DNA of 6,042 bases from an uncultured Phycisphaerae bacterium (GTDB taxonomy: Bacteria; Planctomycetota; Phycisphaerae; Phycisphaerales; SM1A02): positions 1 through 6,042 of the forward strand of contig CALCOW010000028.1 in NCBI GenBank assembly GCA_937899935.1, given 5' to 3'. A program made the translations under genes and the position numbers. Each line of letters begins with the position of its first letter. Position 1 is the first letter of the stretch. The notes beneath the pieces were generated by a model, which was not told where the DNA came from, did no database searches, and saw only the letters and a program-made list of their open reading frames with translations. Below, in pieces: positions 1 through 6,042 of the stretch.

Positions 1-82
1 TGATCACAGCGGTCATGATCACAGCGGTCATGATCACAGCGGTCACGATCACAGCGATCACGATCACAGCGATCACGATCAC
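1..82. repeat. 15-bp direct tandem repeat (about 5.5 copies)
   Basis: Units start at 2, 17, 32, 47 and 62, with a degenerate partial unit at 77. The first three are GATCACAGCGGTCAY and the next two GATCACAGCGATCAC. Base 1 fits the end of another unit, so the array probably continues left of the window. Copies on the right carry a shared G-to-A change, the pattern expected from stepwise duplication. The array contains eight GATC sites, and a ninth lies at 87-90. The repeat lies in coding sequence, so slippage would change the length of the protein tail without breaking the frame. Confidence 0.9.
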
Positions 83-88
83 GATTGA
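2..88 (+). CDS. C-terminal end of an unknown protein with a His/Asp-rich repeat tail (5' partial)
   Basis: Reading from base 2, the 15-bp repeat is an open frame that ends at TGA (86-88). It encodes three DHSGH units, two DHSDH units and a final DHD, so 28 residues are visible and about 40% of them are histidine. The period is a multiple of three and the differences between units are conservative (Gly/Asp swap, synonymous CAT/CAC), which supports selection on the protein. Tails of this kind bind Zn, Ni, Co or Cu and occur at the ends or in loops of metal transporters, metallochaperones and metal-binding periplasmic proteins. The body of the protein lies left of the window, so its family cannot be named. 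The other frame without stops gives hydrophobic ITAVM repeats and is less convincing. The gene lies 67 bp upstream of the M3 peptidase on the same strand. Confidence 0.6.
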   Translation, partial: DHSGHDHSGHDHSGHDHSDHDHSDHDHD

Positions 89-100
89 TCCGGAAATAGA

Positions 101-124
101 GTGCCATAGGCCGTAGGCTGGCAC
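101..124 (+). other. Bulged hairpin in the leader before the M3 peptidase gene
   Basis: GTGCCA (101-106) pairs with TGGCAC (119-124). Inside it, GCC (110-112) pairs with GGC (116-118) around a GTA loop, leaving a three-base TAG bulge on the left arm. This gives nine base pairs, mostly GC. It lies 12 bases after the stop of the upstream partial gene and ends 31 bases before the next start. No T tract follows, so it is a poor intrinsic terminator. It could be a transcript-end stabiliser, a leader structure or chance. Confidence 0.3.
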
Positions 125-143
125 CCGTACTAAAGAAATAGTT

Positions 144-150
144 AGGAAGG
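144..150 (+). promoter_or_regulatory. Shine-Dalgarno site of the M3 peptidase gene
   Basis: AGGAAGG ends five bases before the ATG at 156 and eight before the ATG at 159. It is the clearest ribosome-binding site in the window and supports a start at one of these two adjacent codons; the spacing does not decide between them. Confidence 0.6.
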
Positions 151-155
151 GCCAA

Positions 156-2255
156 ATGATGGTGAGCTCCCCCACTTCACGCTGCACCAAGTTTGTTGTT
201 CGATGTGCAGTATTCGTAGTTCTCCTTTTGGGGACCATGACCAATTCAACCTTTGGGCAAGAACTACCGGGTGGCAAACCGGTTTCAGTTCCAGCCGATC
301 AAGTTGCTGATCACATTGATCGCTCACTTGCCAATGCCGATGCGGAAATCGCAGTCATCGTTGCTGTTCCCAATGATCAACGGAACTTTGACAATACGGT
401 TGGTGCCATCGATGACTTGCTCAATGAACTTGAGAATGAGACAAACATGACCCAGTTCCTGTCCTATGTATCGCCCGATACAGACGTTCAAGCGGCAGGA
501 AGAATGGCGATTGAAAAGATCGATGCGTGGATGATCGATTTTGGAAAAAACGAAGATCTCTACCATGCAGTTAAGGCTTATGCCGCGACCAATCCGCAAC
601 TTGAAGGTGAACAGGCACGCCTGTTGAGTGATGCCATCCGCGACTATCGCCGAGCAGGCATGGATCTTTCGCCTGAGGATCGAGCCAAACTTACAGATGT
701 TCAAAAGCAGATTGCCAAACTCGCTCAACAGTTTGATACCAATATTCTGGAAGATGAGACCACCGTGCTCTTGACGCGCGATGAGTTGGCCGGCATGGAT
801 GATGAGTTTATTGATGGACTCAAAGAATCAAATGGGGTGTACGTGATCACCCTTGATTATCCAACGTTTGGACCCCTGCTCGACTATGCAGATGATGAAA
901 CAACACGTCAAAAGGTCTGGACGGCCTACAAAAGACGTGGTGGCTCAAAAAACGTTCAGGTCTTAGAGAACATGCTCAAGCTACGTGCGCAGGCCGCCGA
1001 AATGCTGGGCTATCAAAACGCAGCTGACTATGAAACTGAAGTCAGAATGTCTAAGAACGCTGAACGCGTGGCAGAGTTCTATGCTGGCCTTCGACCAATT
1101 GTTCGCAAGAAAGCAGAGCAGGATTGGAATGAATTCACGCAAGTGAAGCGAGATCACACGGGTGATCCGAATGCAGTTTTGCGTCCGTGGGATTTCTCGT
1201 ACTACATGGGCAAACTGCAGCAAGGCAAATATGCGGTTGATTCAAAGGAAGTGCAACAATACTTCCCCATTGATGGAGCGATGGAGACCATTTTTTCCAT
1301 CAACAATAAACTTTTTGGCGTTGTCTTCGAAGAAGTCACCGATCAAGCGACGGCATACGGGCCTGCTCTTTGGCACGAAGATGTACGACTTTTCTTAGTG
1401 AAGGATGAAGCTTCTGGCGAGACGCTGGGCATGTTCTATTTGGATTTGCATCCACGTCAAGGCAAGTATGGACACGCCGCGCAGTGGGGCGTACGTCAAT
1501 CGAAGACGTTGTCCAGTGGCGAACGCCAAGTGCCAGTGGCGGCTTTAGTCTGTAACTTCACCAAGCCAACAGCAGATAAACCTTCGCTGCTAACGCATGA
1601 CGAAATGCAGACGTTTTTACATGAATTCGGTCACGGTATTCACACCATTCTCTCAAACACCCAATATGCCTCGCTTGGAGGCACCAATGTGGAACGTGAT
1701 TTTGTAGAAGCCCCGAGTCAGATGTTGGAAAACTGGGTGTGGGAGCCAGAGATTCTTGCCATCTATGCCCGCCATTATGAGACCGGCGAGCCAATTCCAC
1801 CGGCGCTTGTAGAGGGGATGATTGCTGCTAAGAACCTTGGTTCAGGGATGCTTGCAGAGCATCAAATCTACTATGGGATGGTCGATCAGGCCTACCACAA
1901 TGTGCCAGGCGGCGAAGTTGATACGACGCAGCTCGGCCTGGATCTCTTTGAAGATGTCGAACTCTACGAGGCCATTCCAACCACCCGTTTTCAGGCGGGC
2001 TTTGGCCATCTGACAGGGTATCAAGCCGGCTACTACGGATATCTTTGGTCGCTCGTTTTTGCTCAGGACATGTATGAGCGTTTTCGTGAGCTCGGTCTAC
2101 TGAGTCCAGATGCCGGTGACTATTACCGCCAGATGATTCTCTCGCGTGGTGGCAGTCAGGATGCGATGGACATGGTGGTTGAATATCTTGGCCGTGATCC
2201 GAGGATGGATGCATTCCTCATTCATTTGGGTCTTGATCCACAAATGGATCAATAG
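156..2255 (+). CDS. Exported M3-family zinc oligopeptidase (thimet oligopeptidase / Dcp type)
   Basis: This is a 699-residue zinc metallopeptidase of family M3A, which cleaves short peptides inside a deep channel. The zinc motif HEFGH lies at residues 489-493 and the third ligand is E518 in DFVEAPSQ, 29 residues after H489, the same spacing as in thimet oligopeptidase. H618 and tyrosines Y622, Y626 and Y629 in TGYQAGYYGYLW match the substrate-binding loop. Other family blocks are LRPWDFSYY (near 345) and YLDLHPRQGK (428-437). Length is normal for the family. The N-terminus has a basic stretch, a hydrophobic core at about 13-27 and a plausible signal-peptidase cut after G34 (STFG/QE), so the enzyme is probably periplasmic or secreted; the substrates are likely short peptides. 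AGGAAGG at 144-150 is a good ribosome-binding site; it also allows the ATG at 159, which would remove only one residue. M3A is clear, but dipeptidyl-carboxypeptidase and endopeptidase activity cannot be told apart. Confidence 0.95.
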   Translation: MMVSSPTSRCTKFVVRCAVFVVLLLGTMTNSTFGQELPGGKPVSVPADQVADHIDRSLANADAEIAVIVAVPNDQRNFDNTVGAIDDLLNELENETNMTQFLSYVSPDTDVQAAGRMAIEKIDAWMIDFGKNEDLYHAVKAYAATNPQLEGEQARLLSDAIRDYRRAGMDLSPEDRAKLTDVQKQIAKLAQQFDTNILEDETTVLLTRDELAGMDDEFIDGLKESNGVYVITLDYPTFGPLLDYADDETTRQKVWTAYKRRGGSKNVQVLENMLKLRAQAAEMLGYQNAADYETEVRMSKNAERVAEFYAGLRPIVRKKAEQDWNEFTQVKRDHTGDPNAVLRPWDFSYYMGKLQQGKYAVDSKEVQQYFPIDGAMETIFSINNKLFGVVFEEVTDQATAYGPALWHEDVRLFLVKDEASGETLGMFYLDLHPRQGKYGHAAQWGVRQSKTLSSGERQVPVAALVCNFTKPTADKPSLLTHDEMQTFLHEFGHGIHTILSNTQYASLGGTNVERDFVEAPSQMLENWVWEPEILAIYARHYETGEPIPPALVEGMIAAKNLGSGMLAEHQIYYGMVDQAYHNVPGGEVDTTQLGLDLFEDVELYEAIPTTRFQAGFGHLTGYQAGYYGYLWSLVFAQDMYERFRELGLLSPDAGDYYRQMILSRGGSQDAMDMVVEYLGRDPRMDAFLIHLGLDPQMDQ

Positions 2256-2261
2256 ATTTTT
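2233..2261 (+). terminator. Candidate intrinsic terminator overlapping the end of the M3 peptidase gene
   Basis: TTGATCCA (2233-2240) and TGGATCAA (2245-2252) form a perfect 8-bp stem closed by a CAAA loop. The stop codon TAG (2253-2255) follows directly, then five T at 2257-2261. The hairpin therefore uses the last coding codons (LDPQMDQ). The stem has only three GC pairs and four bases separate it from the T run, so it may be weak or leaky. If active, it separates the peptidase transcript from the gene at 2349. Confidence 0.45.
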
Positions 2262-2348
2262 GGATTTGAGCACTTTGAGGTGGGATTCATTGATTGAGTG
2301 TCCTGGGGCGCCCTCATCTAAGTAGGTCATTTTCTATACACTTTTCTT
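2256..2348 (+). other. Intergenic region between the M3 peptidase and the membrane-anchored protein
   Basis: This 93-bp gap should hold the promoter of the next gene if the hairpin before it terminates transcription. An 8-bp palindrome GGGCGCCC lies at 2306-2313. TATACA at 2335-2340 resembles a -10 box, but no -35 box stands at a proper distance and it sits only nine bases before the start codon. The bases before the ATG are CTTTTCTT, with no Shine-Dalgarno match. No promoter can be called with confidence. Confidence 0.4.
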
Positions 2349-3050
2349 ATGTCTGCACGGGTTGGTATCAAAGTCGCACTGCTGGTCTGTTGTGTTCCCT
2401 TGATTGCAGTTCTCGTTGTTTGGTATCTGACAACGCTGCCACCCACCTGGTATGAACCACTTCCGGGCGACGATCCAAGAGTGATGCAAGCAGGCGAACA
2501 GGCAGAGATGCAGATCGTCGAAGCATTCCAACTGATTCGTGAGCCTGGACAATTGTGGCGACTTCGGATTGACGAAGCGGTTCTTAATGCTTGGATCGCC
2601 TCGCGCCTTCCAGAATGGATGGAAGGACAGTTTGATGCGAGGTTCCCCGAAAGCCTACGCCAACCACAACTGCACTTCGTATCAGGTGAAATTCAACTGG
2701 CGACTTGGTATGGCCCGGGCCCATCACCATCGTGCGTCTTTGCCGGTTTCGAACCTGAGGTGCGTGATGGGACCCTCTTTCTACGGGTGAGCAGAGTGGG
2801 TCTGGGTCGAGTTTCAATACCCGGTAATCCGATGGCGAGGGTCGTTGGATACTTGCGATCCTTAATTCCTGAGTCTCAGATCGATCAAGAGATGGCTGAT
2901 CAAGCAATCGCTACGATGAAAGGTCTGCAGGGGTTTTCCTCTGTAGTACCCCTATTTGATGGCCGTACCGTGCGTATCAAAGAAGTTCAGGTCAACGATG
3001 GCAACCTGCTTTTGACCGCTGAGACCCATCTCGCCGAGTCAGGAGATTAG
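2349..3050 (+). CDS. Unrecognised membrane-anchored protein with an extracytoplasmic domain
   Basis: I do not recognise this 233-residue protein as a named family. It starts with a short basic segment (MSARVGIK) and one hydrophobic stretch at about residues 9-29, followed by LPPTWYEP. No signal-peptidase or lipobox cut is convincing, so it is probably an N-terminal anchor with the remaining 200 or so residues outside the cytoplasm. The soluble part includes a block near residues 70-90 (LRIDEAVLNAWIASRLPEW) and then alternating polar/hydrophobic stretches that suggest beta strands. The arrangement of anchor, 'xxLNxWL'-type helix and beta-rich body recalls the YpmS/DUF2140 and AsmA-like envelope proteins, but I cannot show homology. 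No catalytic motif or cysteine pair is visible in the soluble part. No Shine-Dalgarno sequence precedes the ATG. It is followed 72 bp later by nuoG on the same strand, but a link to complex I is not supported by sequence. Confidence 0.8.
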   Translation: MSARVGIKVALLVCCVPLIAVLVVWYLTTLPPTWYEPLPGDDPRVMQAGEQAEMQIVEAFQLIREPGQLWRLRIDEAVLNAWIASRLPEWMEGQFDARFPESLRQPQLHFVSGEIQLATWYGPGPSPSCVFAGFEPEVRDGTLFLRVSRVGLGRVSIPGNPMARVVGYLRSLIPESQIDQEMADQAIATMKGLQGFSSVVPLFDGRTVRIKEVQVNDGNLLLTAETHLAESGD

Positions 3051-3055
3051 TCAAT

Positions 3056-3075
3056 CGCGCCGTGCAACCGGCGCG
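3056..3075 (+). other. GC-rich hairpin between the membrane protein gene and nuoG
   Basis: CGCGCCG (3056-3062) and CGGCGCG (3069-3075) form a perfect 7-bp all-GC stem around a TGCAAC loop, six bases after the stop codon at 3048-3050. There is no T tract, so intrinsic termination is unlikely. It could mark a Rho-dependent end, protect the upstream transcript from 3' decay, or act in the nuoG leader. The rest of the 72-bp gap shows no clear promoter. Confidence 0.4.
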
Positions 3076-3122
3076 GCCCGCTGCTACGATTATGGTCTCA
3101 GAAGAACCACTCGGGAATCAAT

Positions 3123-4769
3123 ATGCCTGTCATCACAATCAACGAGCAGACCTACGACTTTGAGCAGGGGCAGACGATTCTTCAGATTGCGCTTGATCAC
3201 GATCTGCCGATTCCCCACTACTGTTACCACCCTGAGCTTTCGATACCCGCAAACTGTCGGATTTGTTTGGCAGAAGTATGGGCCCCCAATCCCCGCAATG
3301 AGGGCAAGCTTGAGTCGATGGGCAAGCTCCTGCCAACCTGTCAGACGCAGGCTCAGGATGGGCAAGTGGTTTTCACAGAGAGCCCCAAGGCGATCGCCAA
3401 TCAAAAGGCCGTCATGGAGTATCTTCTGATCAATCATCCAGTTGATTGCCCAGTCTGCGATCAGGCAGGTGAGTGCTACCTTCAAGACTATGCCTATCAA
3501 TATGGGCGAGGGCAATCTCGCTTCACGGAAGAAAAAATAAAACAACCCAAGAAAGATCTTGGGCCACACGTACTTCTCTATGCAGATCGCTGCATTATGT
3601 GCACGCGATGTGTGCGATTCACACGTGAGGTAACGGGCACGGGTGAATTGATCGTGCAGGGACGGGGTGGGCACGAAGAAATAGATGTCTTCCCTGGTGT
3701 CGCTCTTGACAATGAGCTCAGCGCGAACGTTATTGATATATGCCCGGTTGGAGCACTGCTCGATAAGGATTTTCTGTTCCAGCAGCGTGTGTGGTTCCTC
3801 AAGAGAACGGCATCGATTGATGGTATCACTTGCTCTGGCGACAACATTTCAGTTGAGCACAACGATGGTGCCGTTTATCGCATTAAGCCTCGGCCTAATC
3901 CCTTCCACAAGCAGTGGTGGATTACCGATGAAGTTCGCTATGGTTGGAAGTTTGTTCATTCAGAAGACCGTCTTCGTGTACCAGCGATTCGAGGACAAGA
4001 TGCTTTTGACGTGACTGAGGCTTCGCATGCATGGGAAACGGCTTATCACGAGGCGGACACACACATGCGAGCATCCAAATCAATGCTTCTGTTGGTCAGC
4101 CCAATGTTAAGTTGTGAAGAAGCGTGGCTCTTGGCAAGCTACGTCACTAGTTTTGATGCAAACGTGACCTTTGCGATTGGTCCCGTTCCTCGAGATGGTG
4201 AAGATAAAACCTTCCCTAGTGGTTACACCGCCTATGCCGAGAAAGCACCCAATGCTCGAGGCGTGCGGCGCGTGCTGGCAAGTTTTGACAACCAGACCAT
4301 TGAATATGATGCGTTACTAGCGCACCTAGCCTCGTGCCCCAGCATTGATCTCATCTTTGCAACAGGCAACTATCCCAGCACCTGGGCAACAGAGCCACTG
4401 GTCCAGGGTATTGGACAAGACCGCAAAGTCATTCTGCTGGATACCTTAGAAAGCCAGTTGTCTCGCCGGGCCGATGTACTTCTTCCATCCGCTACTTGGG
4501 TTGAGAAAGCAGGCACTTTCGAAGATGTTCACGGCCGGTTGCGGGCGTTTGAGCGTGCGATTGAACCAATCGACTATTGCAAGAGTGAGTCACAGATTGC
4601 ACTGGACCTGCTGTCGCATTCGGGTGGTCAGCCACTGGAGTACTTCAATGCAGCCAATGTACGTGAACATATGGCTGAGATCAGTGGCTTAGAAATGTTT
4701 GTCAGCGAGGTTTCGCTGCCGGTGCTTGATACTTCACTTGACTCAGACATGCAGCTGATTGAGCTTTAG
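3123..4769 (+). CDS. nuoG: NADH-quinone oxidoreductase subunit G (NuoG-like), short form
   Basis: This is the iron-sulfur subunit of the complex I peripheral arm, which passes electrons from the NADH site toward quinone. The N-terminal ferredoxin domain has C34, C45, C48 and C73 for the [2Fe-2S] cluster N1b. The NADH-G segment has H105, C109, C112 and C118 for N5, the cluster with one His ligand. C157, C160, C163 and C207 (CxxCxxC...CP) bind N4. A molybdopterin-oxidoreductase-like domain follows from about residue 230, with late blocks FATGNYPSTW and ADVLLPSATWVEKAGTF. The N7 ligands are mostly gone: only C237 remains in TCSGDN, and the last position reads WITD. At 548 residues it is much shorter than E. 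coli NuoG (about 900) or Thermus Nqo3 (about 780); the loss is in the C-terminal domain. GGGA at 3113-3116 is a weak ribosome-binding site. HoxU-like diaphorase subunits end before the molybdopterin domain, so NuoG fits better. No other nuo gene is visible. Confidence 0.88.
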   Translation: MPVITINEQTYDFEQGQTILQIALDHDLPIPHYCYHPELSIPANCRICLAEVWAPNPRNEGKLESMGKLLPTCQTQAQDGQVVFTESPKAIANQKAVMEYLLINHPVDCPVCDQAGECYLQDYAYQYGRGQSRFTEEKIKQPKKDLGPHVLLYADRCIMCTRCVRFTREVTGTGELIVQGRGGHEEIDVFPGVALDNELSANVIDICPVGALLDKDFLFQQRVWFLKRTASIDGITCSGDNISVEHNDGAVYRIKPRPNPFHKQWWITDEVRYGWKFVHSEDRLRVPAIRGQDAFDVTEASHAWETAYHEADTHMRASKSMLLLVSPMLSCEEAWLLASYVTSFDANVTFAIGPVPRDGEDKTFPSGYTAYAEKAPNARGVRRVLASFDNQTIEYDALLAHLASCPSIDLIFATGNYPSTWATEPLVQGIGQDRKVILLDTLESQLSRRADVLLPSATWVEKAGTFEDVHGRLRAFERAIEPIDYCKSESQIALDLLSHSGGQPLEYFNAANVREHMAEISGLEMFVSEVSLPVLDTSLDSDMQLIEL

Positions 4770-6042
4770 TCACCTGATGGCAGCCGTTGCCCTTTGACGA
4801 GTGCAGCCATTGAACTCAACGGCTTCCCAGTAATTTCAGCATGCTTAAGTAAGTACTCCATGACCACCGTCATGACGGTTGCATGAGACCAAGATAATGG
4901 GCTTACGGAGATTGGAGCGCCAGTGTAGGGATCAAACTGCTCTGCAATAACACCAGAAATCAGCGAGCGGTCGTGCACCCAATCGATGTAAGGGAGTGCG
5001 CGTTTCAAATCTTCTAGACTGTGCGCATTGGCAATTTCATATTGTGCTAACCAGAGTGTGCAGATAGCCCAAGGATTCCCGGGTACCTTGTCGACTTTGT
5101 CACGTTCAATTTGGTGGTAGTAGTCATTCTCATAACGAGCGAGACCACCGATTGGGGTTTCGACCCATAGCCTTTGGCGAACACAATCCATGGTGGACTT
5201 CACTGCTGGATCATCGGGCGCAAAGGCGCCAAATGCGAACAAGCTATATAAGGCAGCATCAACCGTCATGTCTAAGTGATAGCCACCATCTTCCTGTGGC
5301 GTTGCCATGCGAGCAAAACGTCCCTCTTCTTCAACCCAGAGGTGTCTTATAAGGGCGCCCCGCATTCGTTGAGCTGCTTCATGGAATTCTGCAGCATGGT
5401 CAGCGGCACCAAGCTCATTGGCAAAAGCCGCCGCAGCATTCAAGGCGCCGATTGTTGAAGACACAGTGAAGGTATGAACTCCCCAGCGTTCTTCCCATAG
5501 ATCCCAGCTGGGTTTTGGAAGTCCGTTGTGGTCACGATGTTCAAGCATCCACCGTGCAGGATTGATGATAAGTGGTGTATAGGTGCTCTTGATGAATTCA
5601 ACATCTCTGAAAACCTCGAAGTGACGCCAAAGTGCCCAGAGCATGAGAGCGGTCTCATCTTGTTGGATCGGAAGGACCCGTCGACCATCCATCATCCAGG
5701 GATGCCAACTTGAAGCGAATGTTCCAGTTGGGTTGTACTTGTGAAGGAAGTAGCCATCTGGTTCGATGACACGTTCGCAGAAGCGAAAGAAATTGCGGCT
5801 TAACTCACCTTGGCCAGAGAGCACCAAAGCGTGTGCACAGAGCGCCCCATCACGCGGCCACATATAAGAGTAGGTATCACCGGAAAAACGCGTTATATCT
5901 GAGTCGTTGGCGGCAATGATGGCGCCGTCGTTATCGATCTGCGTACGAAGAATCAACTCACTGCGAATGAACATGTCCCGGATCGGTTCCGCCAATGGCG
6001 TAAAGTCAGTCGGTTCTTTGCAAGCCCAGAGCCGCCAATAGG
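4766..6042 (-). CDS. Glycoside hydrolase family 15 protein (glucoamylase type), N-terminus outside the window
   Basis: GH15 enzymes release glucose from the ends of alpha-glucans or related alpha-glucosides by inversion, using two glutamates on an (alpha/alpha)6 barrel. The 424 visible residues cover most of that barrel. Blocks in order are DTYSYMWPRDGA, HKYNPTGTFASSWHPW, LPIQQDETAL, SWDLWEERWGVHTFT, GNPWAICTLW and AEQFDPYTGAPISVSPLSWSHA. The general acid is the first Glu of DLWEE (codon 5492-5494) and the general base is the Glu of AEQFD (codon 4940-4942), so the enzyme should be active. The wording resembles archaeal and bacterial single-chain glucoamylases more than fungal ones. The frame stays open past the TTG at 5995 to the window edge (YWRLWACKEP...), so that TTG is internal and roughly 200 residues, usually a beta-sandwich domain, lie to the right. 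The substrate (starch, glycogen, dextran, trehalose) cannot be told. Its stop TAA overlaps the nuoG stop on the other strand. Confidence 0.92.
   Translation of the reverse strand, partial: YWRLWACKEPTDFTPLAEPIRDMFIRSELILRTQIDNDGAIIAANDSDITRFSGDTYSYMWPRDGALCAHALVLSGQGELSRNFFRFCERVIEPDGYFLHKYNPTGTFASSWHPWMMDGRRVLPIQQDETALMLWALWRHFEVFRDVEFIKSTYTPLIINPARWMLEHRDHNGLPKPSWDLWEERWGVHTFTVSSTIGALNAAAAFANELGAADHAAEFHEAAQRMRGALIRHLWVEEEGRFARMATPQEDGGYHLDMTVDAALYSLFAFGAFAPDDPAVKSTMDCVRQRLWVETPIGGLARYENDYYHQIERDKVDKVPGNPWAICTLWLAQYEIANAHSLEDLKRALPYIDWVHDRSLISGVIAEQFDPYTGAPISVSPLSWSHATVMTVVMEYLLKHAEITGKPLSSMAALVKGQRLPSGD

Noticed and set aside
1..90. The repeat as a CRISPR array, iteron origin or GATC-rich SeqA/Dam control region
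   Set aside because: The units are contiguous 15-mers with no spacers, and the nine GATC sites follow from the coded Asp-His pairs. An in-frame stop directly after the array fits a coding tail better, and no DnaA box or rep gene is visible.
3..113. Alternative + frame through the repeat giving hydrophobic ITAVM/ITAIT units and a stop at 111-113
   Set aside because: The sequence would be an odd uniform Ile/Thr/Ala stretch. The His/Asp reading is a known kind of protein tail and ends right after the repeat.
1828..2214. 128-codon open frame on the - strand opposite the M3 peptidase
   Set aside because: It overlaps the conserved C-terminal catalytic region of the peptidase and its translation resembles no protein family.
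2290..2340. Promoter for the 2349 gene from TTGATT (2290-2295) and TATACA (2335-2340)
   Set aside because: The boxes are 39 bases apart, far from the usual 17, and the -10 candidate lies too near the start codon.
3090..3674. 194-codon open frame on the - strand opposite nuoG
   Set aside because: It lies almost wholly within the well-supported nuoG frame, has no recognisable domain, and has low-complexity composition typical of an antisense shadow.
3123..4769. Identification as a hydrogenase or formate dehydrogenase subunit
   Set aside because: There is only one CxxCxxC...CP cluster site after the His-ligated cluster rather than two, no H-cluster cysteines, and no functional molybdopterin ligand motif; the domain order matches NuoG.
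4766..5995. TTG at 5995 as the start of the GH15 gene
   Set aside because: The frame continues without a stop to the right edge with family-like residues (YWRLW), no ribosome-binding site stands before the TTG, and GH15 proteins of this type are about 600 residues or more.

Overview
The window is ordinary bacterial protein-coding DNA of roughly balanced base composition. It holds three complete genes on the + strand, the last 28 codons of a fourth + strand gene at the left edge, and one gene on the - strand cut off by the right edge. The organism cannot be fixed from the sequence. The short NuoG, the weak ribosome-binding sites, the lipid-anchored-looking orphan protein and the archaeal/bacterial-type GH15 would suit an environmental lineage such as Planctomycetota (Phycisphaerae-like), but this is a low-confidence inference. 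No mobile element, CRISPR array, tRNA or rRNA is visible.

Layout. Bases 1-88 are a 15-bp tandem repeat that reads in one frame as a His/Asp/Ser-rich C-terminal tail ending in TGA, a probable metal-binding tail of an upstream protein. A short leader with a bulged hairpin (101-124) follows. Next is a signal-peptide-bearing M3 zinc oligopeptidase (156-2255), whose last codons form a perfect hairpin followed by five T, a candidate intrinsic terminator. After a 93-bp gap comes an unrecognised 233-residue protein with one N-terminal membrane segment (2349-3050). A 72-bp gap with a GC-rich hairpin precedes a NuoG-type iron-sulfur subunit of respiratory complex I (3123-4769). That protein keeps the ligands of clusters N1b, N5 and N4, has lost those of N7, and has a shortened molybdopterin-fold domain. 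It meets a GH15 glucoamylase-type hydrolase on the opposite strand (4766-6042, N-terminus outside the window) tail to tail, with the two stop codons overlapping.

How the genes relate. They do not form an evident pathway: peptide degradation, an unknown envelope protein, respiration and alpha-glucan hydrolysis stand side by side. The most notable points are the repeat-encoded metal-binding tail, a nuoG with no nuo gene immediately on either side, and the unrecognised envelope protein just upstream of it. I see no convincing new multi-gene system here.
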